Below, piece after piece: positions 51,958 to 61,053 of a DNA stretch of 64,000 bases. Each line of letters begins with the position of its first letter. Positions within the stretch are counted from its first letter, which is position 1. This DNA comes from Korobacter sp963758505. Its GTDB lineage: Bacteria; Acidobacteriota; Terriglobia; Terriglobales; Acidobacteriaceae. The notes below the pieces were generated by a model, which was not told the DNA's origin, searched no databases, and saw only the letters and a program-made list of their open reading frames with translations. The DNA is taken from assembly GCA_963758505.1 (NCBI GenBank), contig CAVWVJ010000003.1:1736001-1800000 (forward strand), written 5' to 3'. The position numbers and the translations under genes were made by a program.

Positions 51958-54497
51958 GGCTGTAGAGAAGCTTCCGTGGCGGGAGCCTGCTTGATCTCGG
52001 GACGGTCGAGCGTACCCGATAATGCGAAGACGTGCTGGTTATCCGTAAGAGTAAAGTTCAATTGGCGCGTCCAGGTAGCCGTTCCCTGGACGTTATAAAC
52101 CGTATTGCCCGACTGAAGTTTCGCATCGGTGACGACAAAATTCCCGTCACGCAGCTCGATCGTTCCGTCGAGTCTCGTGACTCGAAGCGCGGACTTGTTT
52201 TCCAAACTCACGCGTCGCAAAACGGCATCTCTCACCGAGAATTCGCCAAGCCCGGAGGCGCTGCTGCGTAACTCTGCCGAGGTCAGACCGGACAGCTTCA
52301 ACTGGTAGTTCAGATCCGCCATGCCGGTGGCCCACGATTCCTTCATGCTCTCCGCCAACTGCGCCAGGCTGGCATGCAGGATCTTGCCCTTCCCGGTGAA
52401 CACCGGATGCTGGCCCGAGAAGTCGGCTTGCCACTCACCGGTATGTTGGCCGCCAAGCAAATCTGCGCGAAGATTCTCCACCGTCATGTGCTTTCCAGCG
52501 ATGGTAACGGAGCCGTTCACATGAGCGGCAATCGTGTTGGCCATCTTCCAGCGGTCTATCGTGAACTGTCCTGAAGCTGCCAGCGTAAAGAGGGGATTGG
52601 TCTGATCCGCCGGGTGAGGCATGAAAAAGTTGTACCAGGGGCGGCTTCGCAATTTCGGGTTCAGCAGTTGGTTAAGCCGCTCGGGCGAAACTTCGTCGGC
52701 GTGAGCCATAAACGTGATCGCACAAGGAGCGGCGGAACAGTTGCGAGGCACGGAGAAGGATCCCGTAAGGTTTGGGCCCTTGGCGAAACTCGCCGTCACG
52801 TTTTGCAGGCTGAGCGACTTGGGATCAATACTGGCGGTCGCTGCGCTCACCTGCACGGTTTCGATTACCCCGGGCACATCCGCCTGTACGTTCTTCAAGC
52901 GTGCATTTCCGCTTAACTCCGGCGCTTCAAATCCTGTCCAACGCCCGGAAAGGTGAAGATCCAGGTTGGCGGCGCCTTTTGCTGCGACCCTGGGCGTATC
53001 GATGCCGAGCGCCCGCGCGACTTGCAGGGCACGCGCCAGTTCCGCATCTCCGGCGAGCGCAAGATTGAAACCCTGTTCCGTAATCACAGCCTGCGCTTGC
53101 GTCGATTGCGCGGCGCCCAGGGGTAGCGCGAAGGTCGGAACCGCCAGCCTGAACCCGCTCACCTCGCGGGCACGGGAGAGATCGTTGTCCGTAGCCGTGC
53201 CCCGAATCGACCGTCGAGGCTTCTCCGGAAGCGCTGTCGCGATGATGTAATTCAATGTCCCTATCGTCAGCTCCGGGCTAAGTGCCTGCGATTGCAGGAC
53301 GAGTCCGGTGGTGGTTCCCCCTCCCGACCAGAGCGCCTTCGCGCCAGGATCCATGCCTTTGCGGGTGGTGAAGCTAAACTCCGTGGTGCCTTCCGCGCTC
53401 AGATCCTCCGGCAAGTCACGTTTCGCGTGCCGGACGAAGCCCATCGCACTACCCATCGAAACGTTTCGCCCGACAATGTTGATGTTATAGAAAGGAGCGC
53501 CGAGCCGCTGGACCGTGCCGCTCAGTTCCACCACTCCACCGCCCACAGGGCCCTGGCACTGCATATCCGTGAGCTTCTCTTCTTCGACCGTGTAGTGCCC
53601 CGTGCAATGCGCCAGCATGCGCATGGAGCCGCCACCGAAGATGTCATAACGCCGGAAATCGTTAACGCGCAGATCGACGGCGAGCGCCAGGTCGGCGGGG
53701 GTTCCGGTCCCGCTGAGATTGAGAGAAGTGCCGCCGCGCCATCCGTGGTCGCTGCCGGTGAGCAGCTTCGTCATCTGCCCAAGCTGCGCGTCCCGCCAGC
53801 TCAAGGTGAACTTCACCGGTGTATAACGCAGCGTCGAGTTGCGCTGGAAGGAGCCCTCTACTTTCAGCGAACCGACATCCGTAACGTGCGTGTCGACGCG
53901 AAATGGATGCGCTTCCAGGCGCATTTGCCAGTTATTTTCCGACTCCAGCCAGAGAGCGAAGTCTGCATCGGTGAAGGTGAAGGCTTTTTTTTCCAAGCCG
54001 AATTTGAAGTTGATCCTCCCGCCGGTCGCTTCGATATAAGGGAAGCGGCGCCTGGAAGTCTCAGGGTGGGCCTGGGCGGTAGGCGCGGTAGGAATCTGGG
54101 TGGCGCGCGCCAGAAGCGTCTCGAGGTTCCAGTGTCCATCGTCGGCGCGCACCAGGTTGAGGCTGGGAGCGGTGAGATTGAGGCGCGCGATTTCGAGCCG
54201 GCCGCGCCACAAGGAGCTCAGCCGCAGGTAGGCGGTCACTTCGTCGGCATGCAGCAGGTACTCGGGGTTGATGCTCGGATCGTCTCCGACTTCGACGTTG
54301 CGGAGATCGAATCCCGGCTGGGGAAGCAGCCGCAATCCCACATGACCAACGCTTACGGGACGGCCCACGGCATTGCTGATCGAGCTCGCGATATTGGACC
54401 GGTAGCGGTTGACATTGATCAGGGGCGGCAAAAAAATTCCGAGGAGGATGCAAACGACGATCGCCAGCATCACCTTGCGGGCGCCCCGCTCCGCCAT
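51954..54497 (-). CDS. AsmA-family envelope protein
   Basis: 847 residues from ATG 54497 (the preceding TTG is less likely). A single N-terminal membrane anchor (VMLAIVVCILLGIFLPPLI) is followed by the AsmA N-terminal signature (NRYRSNIASSISNAVGRPVSVGHVGLRLLPQPGFDLRNVEVG, over residues 30-72). A long periplasmic region rich in beta-strands follows, ending with the AsmA_2-type region (LRADLLGGQHTGEWQADFSG, ALAQLAESM-like helix). The family forms grooves that move phospholipids between membranes. It overlaps signal peptidase by one base and the small secreted protein by four, in the long leftward operon. Confidence 0.85.
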   Translation of the reverse strand: MAERGARKVMLAIVVCILLGIFLPPLINVNRYRSNIASSISNAVGRPVSVGHVGLRLLPQPGFDLRNVEVGDDPSINPEYLLHADEVTAYLRLSSLWRGRLEIARLNLTAPSLNLVRADDGHWNLETLLARATQIPTAPTAQAHPETSRRRFPYIEATGGRINFKFGLEKKAFTFTDADFALWLESENNWQMRLEAHPFRVDTHVTDVGSLKVEGSFQRNSTLRYTPVKFTLSWRDAQLGQMTKLLTGSDHGWRGGTSLNLSGTGTPADLALAVDLRVNDFRRYDIFGGGSMRMLAHCTGHYTVEEEKLTDMQCQGPVGGGVVELSGTVQRLGAPFYNINIVGRNVSMGSAMGFVRHAKRDLPEDLSAEGTTEFSFTTRKGMDPGAKALWSGGGTTTGLVLQSQALSPELTIGTLNYIIATALPEKPRRSIRGTATDNDLSRAREVSGFRLAVPTFALPLGAAQSTQAQAVITEQGFNLALAGDAELARALQVARALGIDTPRVAAKGAANLDLHLSGRWTGFEAPELSGNARLKNVQADVPGVIETVQVSAATASIDPKSLSLQNVTASFAKGPNLTGSFSVPRNCSAAPCAITFMAHADEVSPERLNQLLNPKLRSRPWYNFFMPHPADQTNPLFTLAASGQFTIDRWKMANTIAAHVNGSVTIAGKHMTVENLRADLLGGQHTGEWQADFSGQHPVFTGKGKILHASLAQLAESMKESWATGMADLNYQLKLSGLTSAELRSSASGLGEFSVRDAVLRRVSLENKSALRVTRLDGTIELRDGNFVVTDAKLQSGNTVYNVQGTATWTRQLNFTLTDNQHVFALSGTLDRPEIKQAPATEASLQP

Positions 54498-55282
54498 CAA
54501 CGCACCAGCCTGAACATGCGCGACCAGCGTGTCTGGTCGAAGAAGTGAATCACGATGTGGAAGATGAATCCCAGCCGGTCACCAATGTCCTGCTTGGTGT
54601 ACTGGTCTTCCGGAGTCACGAAGGACCAATAGATGAACATCGGGCGGCCGATCAGGTTTTCCTTCGGGATGAATCCCCAGAAACGGCTGTCCCAGCTGCG
54701 TTCGCGGTTGTCGCCCATGGCGAAGTAGCTGTCGGCGGGAACCACCAAATCATCGCCTTCAATATGAGAGCTCATCGTCAGGTGCCATTCCTGCGTCAGG
54801 GTGACGGAATCATCCGGCGGCACGGAAGGGAAATCCATGGCGTATGGCAGGTGCGGAGCAGCGGGATCCTCGAACTTGTAAGGCTCGTTTTGTGGCTGGC
54901 CGTTGAGGTAGACCACCCCATCGCGCAGGTGAATCCTGTCGCCCGGCAGTCCGATGACTCGCTTTACGAGGTAGAGACCCGGTTGCGCCGGCGAGACGAA
55001 TACGACGATGTCGCGACGATGAAGTTGCTGGTAGGGAATCAGCGGCATCCAGTTCGTCTTTGGCGCCAGGAGAGCGCGATCCACAAAAAGATGATCGCCG
55101 ATCAAAAGTGTCTTGATCATCGAGCCCGAAGGAATCTCGAATGCCTGCATGCAAAAAGTAATGATGAACAGGCCCGTCACGAGCACCACCGCCATCGATG
55201 AGATGAACTCGGCGGTCGTTTCCTTCTTCTTTTCTGCTTTTTGCGTCTTTACTTCTTCTTTTTCAGTCTTTGTCGGGCTCAT
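54497..55282 (-). CDS. lepB: Signal peptidase I (first of two tandem copies, downstream)
   Basis: 261 residues. A charged N-terminus (about 20 Lys/Glu-rich residues) precedes one membrane span (AVVLVTGLFIITFCMQAF). The catalytic Ser 54 is in IPSGSMIKTLL and the general base Lys 107 in LVKRVIGLPGD; GDNRERSWDSRFWGF is the third conserved box. It removes signal peptides from exported proteins at the outer face of the inner membrane. It lies eight bases after the second copy at 55291-56109, from which it differs strongly in the N-terminus and loops, so the two may have distinct substrates. Confidence 0.93.
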   Translation of the reverse strand: MSPTKTEKEEVKTQKAEKKKETTAEFISSMAVVLVTGLFIITFCMQAFEIPSGSMIKTLLIGDHLFVDRALLAPKTNWMPLIPYQQLHRRDIVVFVSPAQPGLYLVKRVIGLPGDRIHLRDGVVYLNGQPQNEPYKFEDPAAPHLPYAMDFPSVPPDDSVTLTQEWHLTMSSHIEGDDLVVPADSYFAMGDNRERSWDSRFWGFIPKENLIGRPMFIYWSFVTPEDQYTKQDIGDRLGFIFHIVIHFFDQTRWSRMFRLVR

Positions 55283-55290
55283 AAGGATAA

Positions 55291-56109
55291 CTATTGCACC
55301 AGGCGCACCACGCGGTTCCAGCGGATATCTCGAACCACGTGTTCGAGGCGCGCTCCCAGACTCAAAAGTTTATCACCCACGCCTTCGGCGAGCGGCTGCG
55401 GGTCGGCGGACCGCAGCGAGAAGTAGATCAGAAGAGGCCGCCCCACGATGTTTTCGCGCGGCACGAATCCCCAATAGCGGCTATCGGAGCTGTCGTCGCG
55501 GTTGTCGCCCATCACGAAGTAACAATCCTGCGGGACGATCAGTTGCTTGTCCTCAATCAACTTGTGGAACTCGTTGCCCCAGTGCGCGTCGATGTCGAAC
55601 GACCACGGCGGTCCGTCAGGGAAGTTGTCGCGGTAGGCATCGAAGGGTTTGCTGTACACCACGTATTTTTCGTCGAGCGGCGTTCCGTCGATGAAGACTC
55701 GTTTGTTGATGAGCCGAATTCGATCGCCGGGAACCCCGATGACGCGCTTTACGAAATACATGGACGGGTGCACCGGATAGCGGAACACCACGATGTCTTG
55801 TCGCTTGACCGTTTGATAGGGCATGAACGAGTGCGCCCAGCCGGTCCCGAACCGCGCCTTATCGACTAGTAAATAATCGCCGATCAACAGGGTCTTCTCC
55901 ATGGACTCGGAGGGAATTGTGAATGCCTGGATGATGAACGTGATGACGAAGACCGCAATGGCGATGGTGCCGATCAGCGACTGGACTGTCGCCAGCGCGC
56001 CGGAATCCATCAGCCGCTTGCCCTTCGGAGCGGACGCTGCCACAGGCTCTGCCAGCTCAGGGCTCGCGATTACGGCGGTTGCGGGCTGCTGTTCCTGTGG
56101 GTCGGTCAT
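55291..56109 (-). CDS. lepB: Signal peptidase I (second tandem copy, upstream)
   Basis: 272 residues. A Pro/Ala-rich N-terminus of about 40 residues leads to one membrane span (IGTIAIAVFVITFIIQAF). Catalytic Ser 69 is in IPSESMEKTLL and Lys 121 in FVKRVIGVPGD; GDNRDDSSDSRYWGF is the third box. Function as for the neighbouring lepB. Its ATG overlaps the rnc stop by four bases. Tandem signal peptidases are common where secretion load is high, and many genes here encode exported proteins. Confidence 0.93.
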   Translation of the reverse strand: MTDPQEQQPATAVIASPELAEPVAASAPKGKRLMDSGALATVQSLIGTIAIAVFVITFIIQAFTIPSESMEKTLLIGDYLLVDKARFGTGWAHSFMPYQTVKRQDIVVFRYPVHPSMYFVKRVIGVPGDRIRLINKRVFIDGTPLDEKYVVYSKPFDAYRDNFPDGPPWSFDIDAHWGNEFHKLIEDKQLIVPQDCYFVMGDNRDDSSDSRYWGFVPRENIVGRPLLIYFSLRSADPQPLAEGVGDKLLSLGARLEHVVRDIRWNRVVRLVQ

Positions 56110-56879
56110 TCGGGTTCGGCCCCTGCGGCCGGTTTGATCGACTGCACGTAATGCAAGGCGTGGCGCGCCGCGATCTGCTCTGCCCGCTTTTTCGTCGGAC
56201 CTTCTGCGCTGGCGACGAACTCTGGTTTCTCGTGCGAATCGCCGAAGACGCGCGCCTCGATAGTGAATACCTTCTTGTGCTCCGGCCCTTCTTCTTTCAC
56301 CACCGCGTACACGATACGTCTACGTCCGGCAGCATGCGCTTGTTCCTGCAAGGCGGATTTGTAGTCCGTCACCGGCAGCACGCTCCCGTGTTCCGACTCC
56401 ATCCGTTTCAACTCCGGGCGGAGAATCTCACGCATGATGAATTTATGCGCGGCCCGGAGGCCTCCATCCTGGTATATCGCGGCGATCACCGCCTCCAGGG
56501 CATCGACCAGGATGGCGCTCTTCGTGCGTCCGCCACTTCGTTCTTCACCCCGCCCCAGGCGCAGATACTTGCCCAGGTCGAGGTTGCGCGCCGGCTGCAA
56601 AAGATGCCTTGCACTTACCAGGTAGGCCCTGAGCTTCGAAAGCTCGCCCTCCTCGTACTGCGGAAAGCGCTTCACCAACTCCTGGCTGGTCACGAAACCG
56701 AGCACCGAATCCCCGATAAACTCAAGCTGCTCGTTATCGGCAGGCGGGGCATCGTTGTGTTCCTGGTCACGCTGCTCGCGCGCGTAGGAGCTGTGCGTGA
56801 GCGCTCGAACCAGCAGTTCCGGCGATTCGAACTTGTGGTCGAGCGCTTCTTCCAGCGCAGCCGTTTCGCGTGTCTTCAT
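56106..56879 (-). CDS. rnc: Ribonuclease III
   Basis: 257 residues. The catalytic motif NEQLEFIGDSVL holds Glu 50, Glu 53 and Asp 57; the second acidic site is in ILVDALEAVIAAIYQDGG. A double-stranded RNA-binding domain follows (about 175-245: DYKSALQEQAHA, KVFTIEARVFGDSHEKPEFVASAEGPTKKRAEQIAARHAL). It cuts rRNA precursors and other double-stranded RNA. Starting 44 bases after a TPR protein gene, it begins a chain of overlapping genes that runs to hisC. Confidence 0.94.
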   Translation of the reverse strand: MKTRETAALEEALDHKFESPELLVRALTHSSYAREQRDQEHNDAPPADNEQLEFIGDSVLGFVTSQELVKRFPQYEEGELSKLRAYLVSARHLLQPARNLDLGKYLRLGRGEERSGGRTKSAILVDALEAVIAAIYQDGGLRAAHKFIMREILRPELKRMESEHGSVLPVTDYKSALQEQAHAAGRRRIVYAVVKEEGPEHKKVFTIEARVFGDSHEKPEFVASAEGPTKKRAEQIAARHALHYVQSIKPAAGAEPE

Positions 56880-56923
56880 AAAGTTGAAGCCCGGAGCAAA
56901 ATGCCCCGGGCCGGTAGAACGCT

Positions 56924-57805
56924 CTACTGTGCCGTGGGCGCCGGCGTGGCGGCGGCCGGCGTGGAGTTCCCCATCAGCTTTTGCAGGCGCGATTTCTCCT
57001 GGTTCGCCAGGTTCTGCGCCTCGCCTCCGGCCTGGTTGTACTTGATCGCGTTCTCGGTGGCTTCCATCGCCTCCGGATACTTCTTTTGATTGTCGAGCGC
57101 GATGGCCAACCGCAGGTAGAGCACGCCGTCGGGTTGCGCCGGATTCACCTGGAGACCCTTGCGGAAGGCTGCCTCCGCGGCGGGAAAATCCTTCCTCGTC
57201 ATCGCGACCGTGCCTTCCGTCTCGTACGCCATTTCCAGGATACTGTTCTTCGCCGACTGTACTTTCTCCGGCGGAGTGTTCGGCGGAATCGCCATGCCGG
57301 TATCGATGTTGTCGATCGCGCGCTGGGCGTCCTTGGCTGCTTCGTTGAGCCGGTCATCCTTGTCCAGGTCGGTATCGCGGGTGGACTGCGCCAGCGCGAG
57401 GGCCACGAGCACGTTCGGAACCGGATCCGTCGGATCAATCGCCAGCGACTTTCGCCCAACCGCGATCTCGCGGTCGGTTGCCCCCGCGTTGCGGTAGGTG
57501 TTCAGTAAGCCGGTGTACAGCACGGTCCGCAATTCGCTGTTTGGAAACTTCTGCGCAAAAGCGTCCGCTGCCTGTTCCATCTGGACGGTGTCCGGCTTGG
57601 CGACCACTTCCTGGTAAGCCTTGAATTCATCCTGCGTCTTGGCCTGCGGTGTTCCCTTGTTGTGCGCGGCAGGCTGAGCTGTCGAACTCTGGGCGGCGCT
57701 GTTGGCGGGTGTTCCGGACTGAGCGGCCGGAGCGGTCGAATTCGCTTGCGCCGCTGCGAAAGTTGCAGCCGACAAGATTGCAATGAGCATTGATGCGCGC
57801 TTCAT
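56924..57805 (-). CDS. Secreted tetratricopeptide-repeat protein
   Basis: About 293 residues from ATG 57805 (GGAG about nine bases upstream; an ATG 15 bases earlier would leave no room for it). A signal peptide ends at FAAAQ. A low-complexity Ala/Ser/Thr/Gln linker (residues 20-55) precedes TPR-like helices (DAFAQKFPNSELRTVLYTGLLNTYRNAG, AIAVGRKSLAIDPTDPVPNVLVALALAQ-type, AAEAAFRKGLQVNPAQPDGVLYLRLAIAL). TPR proteins are scaffolds for protein complexes; partners here are unknown. It precedes rnc by 44 bases and may share its transcript. Confidence 0.8.
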   Translation of the reverse strand: MKRASMLIAILSAATFAAAQANSTAPAAQSGTPANSAAQSSTAQPAAHNKGTPQAKTQDEFKAYQEVVAKPDTVQMEQAADAFAQKFPNSELRTVLYTGLLNTYRNAGATDREIAVGRKSLAIDPTDPVPNVLVALALAQSTRDTDLDKDDRLNEAAKDAQRAIDNIDTGMAIPPNTPPEKVQSAKNSILEMAYETEGTVAMTRKDFPAAEAAFRKGLQVNPAQPDGVLYLRLAIALDNQKKYPEAMEATENAIKYNQAGGEAQNLANQEKSRLQKLMGNSTPAAATPAPTAQ

Positions 57806-57848
57806 GATTCCATTCTCCAAACTTTCCCTGGACGTGCCAGGAGAGGAT

Positions 57849-59375
57849 TCACTGGGACTGGGTGTGCTTGACGGGCGCCGTGTAGGGCGACTTCATTCCC
57901 CGTTCTGCCGCTGCCTTGGTATCCGCCTTCGGATCGTTGTCAGCCAGCGCCGCGTTGTACTGCTTCAGGGCTTCTTCCCGCTTATCCTGGAGATCGAAGA
58001 TTCTGCCAAGATAAATATGCGACCAGGCCCGGGTGCGAGAGTCCGTGCCCCGATCCAGCGCGAGATAGAAATAGCTCTTGGCTCCTTCCATGTCGCCCCG
58101 CATCGTCGAAGTCCGTGCTAACAGAAAATAGGCTCGTGCCGCATCCTCGTCCTTGCCTTCCAGCACCTGGTTGGCGAACTTCTCGGCGGCATCCAGGTCG
58201 CCCTTGATCAGGGCCTGTTCCCCCTGCGTCAGCAGCGGGTCCTTATGCAGGATAGATGCCTGCACCACCTCCGGAGCGGCATGCGATGTGAAGGCTATGT
58301 TTCGCGCATGCTTCCTCTCGTGATCCACATCGAGAAAGTGCAGCCAATCGGCATAGGCCTGGTCGAATCCCTGGTCGCTCTTTTCAAATCTCACGAGCTG
58401 ATCGTAAAAATATTGCGTCAGGACAAATCCTTCGCTCTCCGCTTGCTGGACCGCCTCTTCCCGTTTGCCCTCGTCGCCCTTTTCCACCCGCATCGTCCTC
58501 GCCTCGATGGCTTGGATCAGCGATTCCGTGACCAGCAGCGTCGGATCGTTCTTGTAGGACTCGGTCAACGGCGCATTCTGGATCGAGAGCAGCAGCGGCC
58601 GAATGCGATTCATGTCCGTCCCGCGCTTATAGGCCATGGGATCGAGGACGAAATGCAGATACGTGTGCCGGATCTCGTGCATCTTCAGGTTTGCGGCCGA
58701 AGGCGAGACGACGAAGAAATAGTCGCTTCCGTAGTTGCGCGAATTGGTAAGAGAAGGCCCGATCAGCGGCTCCAGGTAAATGGTGTACGACCGGCCCACG
58801 TATCCGCTCAATTGCAGCCGCAGGTACTCGTCGGTGGATTGGATCATCTCGCGCATCGGTTCGTGATACCGCGCCACTTGCGCGTCGTACTCGGGCTTGT
58901 GCTTCAGCCAGATCCTGTGCAGGTTCGCGCTCTCATACATCCGTTGTAGCGGGGAAACAATGCCAAGCAGGAACGATGCGTCCGGCGGCAAGTCGGCCTC
59001 CGCAACCTTGGTCGTGAACTTGGGCGGGTCGTTCAGCAGGATTCCGAGAGACAGGTAAGCAGAGATCGTTCGAACCTCGTCGGACTGCTGGTGATCGCGG
59101 TAGAAAGCGCAGACATCCTTCTGCGCTGCCGCTGCTGACGGGTTATTGGCAAGGGCGCCTGCCACTTCCGCCCGGATCTCGGCTCGTACCGGCGCGGAGG
59201 CTGCGACCTCATCGTTATAGCCACAGTTATTGATCGCGGCCATGATGGCGAACAGCGCTTCGCTCGTGTCGAGCGTCGCCTTGCTTTGCTGCGCGCCGGC
59301 AGGCACGAGCAACGCCATCACGACCGTGGAAGAAATCGCAACCCGGAAAAAGAAGCCCAGAACAGCCCCCTGCAT
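57849..59375 (-). CDS. Secreted protein with HExxH metalloprotease motif and C-terminal TPRs
   Basis: 508 residues. A signal peptide (VAISSTVVMALLVPAGAQ) is followed by a helical region and then KMHEIRHTYLHFVLDP, where His 233, Glu 234 and His 237 make a HExxH zinc site. A Glu some 47-54 residues later (VTESLIQAIEAR) could be the third ligand, as in gluzincins. Residues about 385-485 contain TPR units (LIKGDLDAAEKFANQVLEGK, YFYLALDRGT, KREEALKQYNAALADN). It is probably an exported metallopeptidase; no named family is recognised. The TPR gene at 56924-57805 follows on the same strand after 43 bases. Confidence 0.7.
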   Translation of the reverse strand: MQGAVLGFFFRVAISSTVVMALLVPAGAQQSKATLDTSEALFAIMAAINNCGYNDEVAASAPVRAEIRAEVAGALANNPSAAAAQKDVCAFYRDHQQSDEVRTISAYLSLGILLNDPPKFTTKVAEADLPPDASFLLGIVSPLQRMYESANLHRIWLKHKPEYDAQVARYHEPMREMIQSTDEYLRLQLSGYVGRSYTIYLEPLIGPSLTNSRNYGSDYFFVVSPSAANLKMHEIRHTYLHFVLDPMAYKRGTDMNRIRPLLLSIQNAPLTESYKNDPTLLVTESLIQAIEARTMRVEKGDEGKREEAVQQAESEGFVLTQYFYDQLVRFEKSDQGFDQAYADWLHFLDVDHERKHARNIAFTSHAAPEVVQASILHKDPLLTQGEQALIKGDLDAAEKFANQVLEGKDEDAARAYFLLARTSTMRGDMEGAKSYFYLALDRGTDSRTRAWSHIYLGRIFDLQDKREEALKQYNAALADNDPKADTKAAAERGMKSPYTAPVKHTQSQ

Positions 59376-59445
59376 CGAAAATCCAGCTTTCGGAAACCTT
59401 CTACAAGTTTACGGGCCTGCAAGGCTGGAATCAAACTGGCACGCA

Positions 59446-59470
59446 AAAGCGCCGGACCAGCCGGCGCTTT
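59446..59470 (-). terminator. Hairpin terminator after the anti-sigma gene
   Basis: A perfect 10-bp stem (AAAGCGCCGG 59446-59455 with CCGGCGCTTT 59461-59470), five-base loop, 24 bases past the stop codon at 59495, ending in a short T-run on the minus strand. Confidence 0.7.
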
Positions 59471-59494
59471 CTGAAATTCCACCGTTTTTTCGGT

Positions 59495-60160
59495 TTATCC
59501 CCGTACCTGAATATTCGAGAACGACAGGATCGCCCGGCTGGCCGTCGGCTGGCCGAATGCAGTGGCCGGCTTGAAGGTGGTGAAGATCAACATGTTCTTC
59601 AACTCCGGTGTCAGGTCCTTCACCTCGCTCGGTGCGGAGAGAACCTTGTAATCCTGTACCCTCCCATTCGCATCGACGTAGGCTTCCACCACCACCGAAT
59701 CGGCGTTCACTGATCCCATGTTTAATCCGAACGGCGAGAAAGAGATCTCCGGAGGGGTGTAGAGCATGGTCGGCACGTCATTCGACTGCCGCATCACATT
59801 CGGAACCAGCAGGCCGATCAGCAGCCCAAATACTACGATCGCCGTAACCACCCCGGCGGCGGCCGGAACCATAAAGGCGTTGAAAAGGTTCTCCGCGCGT
59901 ACCGCCAGTCCGGTCCAGGGAGCCCGGTGTGAATCGGCCGCCTCCTGCGAGAGTGCGATGCGGATCCGCAATGCCAGGTCCGCAGGGACGGGCTTCCTTC
60001 CTGCACCGGAAACCAGCTCATGGGTGCGTCGTAAAAGTTCGTATTCTTCCGTGCAGGCGGCACAGCTCCGTAAATGGAGACCGACCGCCATCCTCTCGTC
60101 CCGAGAAACGGCGCCGTCGAGATAGGGCGACAGCAGCAGCCTGATATCGGAACACTTCAT
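59495..60160 (-). CDS. Anti-sigma factor with zinc-finger (ZAS) domain and periplasmic tail
   Basis: 221 residues. The N-terminal anti-sigma domain has the zinc motif HLRSCAAC (His-x3-Cys-x2-Cys, with an early Cys at position 3). One membrane span lies at about 98-122 (AAGVVTAIVVFGLLIGLLV). The periplasmic part resembles a small TonB-C-like beta-alpha-beta domain (VVVEAYVDANGRVQDYKVLSAPSEV). Its ATG overlaps the sigma factor stop by four bases, so both are made in step. It should hold the ECF sigma factor at the membrane until a signal in the envelope releases it. Confidence 0.85.
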   Translation of the reverse strand: MKCSDIRLLLSPYLDGAVSRDERMAVGLHLRSCAACTEEYELLRRTHELVSGAGRKPVPADLALRIRIALSQEAADSHRAPWTGLAVRAENLFNAFMVPAAAGVVTAIVVFGLLIGLLVPNVMRQSNDVPTMLYTPPEISFSPFGLNMGSVNADSVVVEAYVDANGRVQDYKVLSAPSEVKDLTPELKNMLIFTTFKPATAFGQPTASRAILSFSNIQVRG

Positions 60161-60879
60161 AGCTGAACCTCAGTATTCTTTTGGGATCGCGACACGGACT
60201 TCTTGTCCGCCGGATCACACAATCCCAGTTCGGGTCCCATTTCCTTGACGTAACGCGTCAGACGCTTCTTCAATGCCTCGCGTCCGCGTACCAATCTTGA
60301 TTTCACAGTACCCAGGGAGGTTTCAGTAATCTCTGCGATTTGTTCGTACGACAGGTCCTCGATGTCGCGCAAGATTACCGCCGTGCGGTAAGGCTCCTGG
60401 AGGTTCTTGAGTTCGGATTCCACCCGGGCGCGGACCTCGGAATGAAAGACATTGTCGAAAGGCGACTCCGCCGTATCCACAAGCACGTCCTTCAGTCCCG
60501 GACGAAGCCTCTCTTCGCCGTCGTGTCCGGCTTCCATCGAGGTCTCCCGGCCCTTGTGCCGGAACCACCAGCGCCGCCGGTTCGAGGCTTCGTGCAGCGC
60601 AATGCGGTAAATCCAGGTCTTGAGGCTGGAATCGGCGTTAAACCGTCGAATTCCGCGAAAGACCTTGATGAATACCTCCTGCGTGGTATCGGCGGCGTCG
60701 GACGGATCGTCCAGGATGCGGTAAACCAAGCTGTATATGGGCTGATGGAACTGCGCGATGAGCCAGGAATAGGCTTCTTCAGAACCGGCTTTGAGCTCGG
60801 CAACGACCGAGGCTTCTTCATTGCGGATTGCAATCGCGCTAGCGAGATCGGACACAGAGGCACCCGCCATAACACTCAT
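60157..60879 (-). CDS. ECF-type RNA polymerase sigma factor (RpoE-like)
   Basis: 240 residues from ATG 60879 with AGGTGA six bases upstream. Sigma region 2 is clear (WLIAQFHQPIYSLVYRILDDPSDAADTTQEVFIKVFRG, about 35-75) and region 4 too (LQEPYRTAVILRDIEDLSYEQIAEITETSLGTVKSRLVRGREAL). A linker between them is longer than usual and acidic. The gene pairs with the anti-sigma at 59495-60160. It probably responds to envelope stress; I could not identify an autoregulated promoter upstream. A C-terminal Ser/Lys-rich tail of about 25 residues is extra. Confidence 0.9.
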   Translation of the reverse strand: MSVMAGASVSDLASAIAIRNEEASVVAELKAGSEEAYSWLIAQFHQPIYSLVYRILDDPSDAADTTQEVFIKVFRGIRRFNADSSLKTWIYRIALHEASNRRRWWFRHKGRETSMEAGHDGEERLRPGLKDVLVDTAESPFDNVFHSEVRARVESELKNLQEPYRTAVILRDIEDLSYEQIAEITETSLGTVKSRLVRGREALKKRLTRYVKEMGPELGLCDPADKKSVSRSQKNTEVQL

Positions 60880-61053
60880 GGCGTCACCTGAATCATAATG
60901 CCATTTGCGCGTAGCAACAATGCTTGTGCAACCCGGCCCAGGCATCCGGTGACCATTTCCGAAGGCTGCCGCTTGCTTCTGGCGCGCATAAGTGTATTGA
61001 CACCAGAGCCGGCGACAAAGTTCCTATGTGCAAAACGTTGCCTTGAGTCGGTT

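Noticed and set aside
50657..60160. M50 protease as the dedicated protease of the ECF anti-sigma factor
   Set aside because: The genes are 8 kb apart with a long unrelated operon between them; proximity alone does not support the link.
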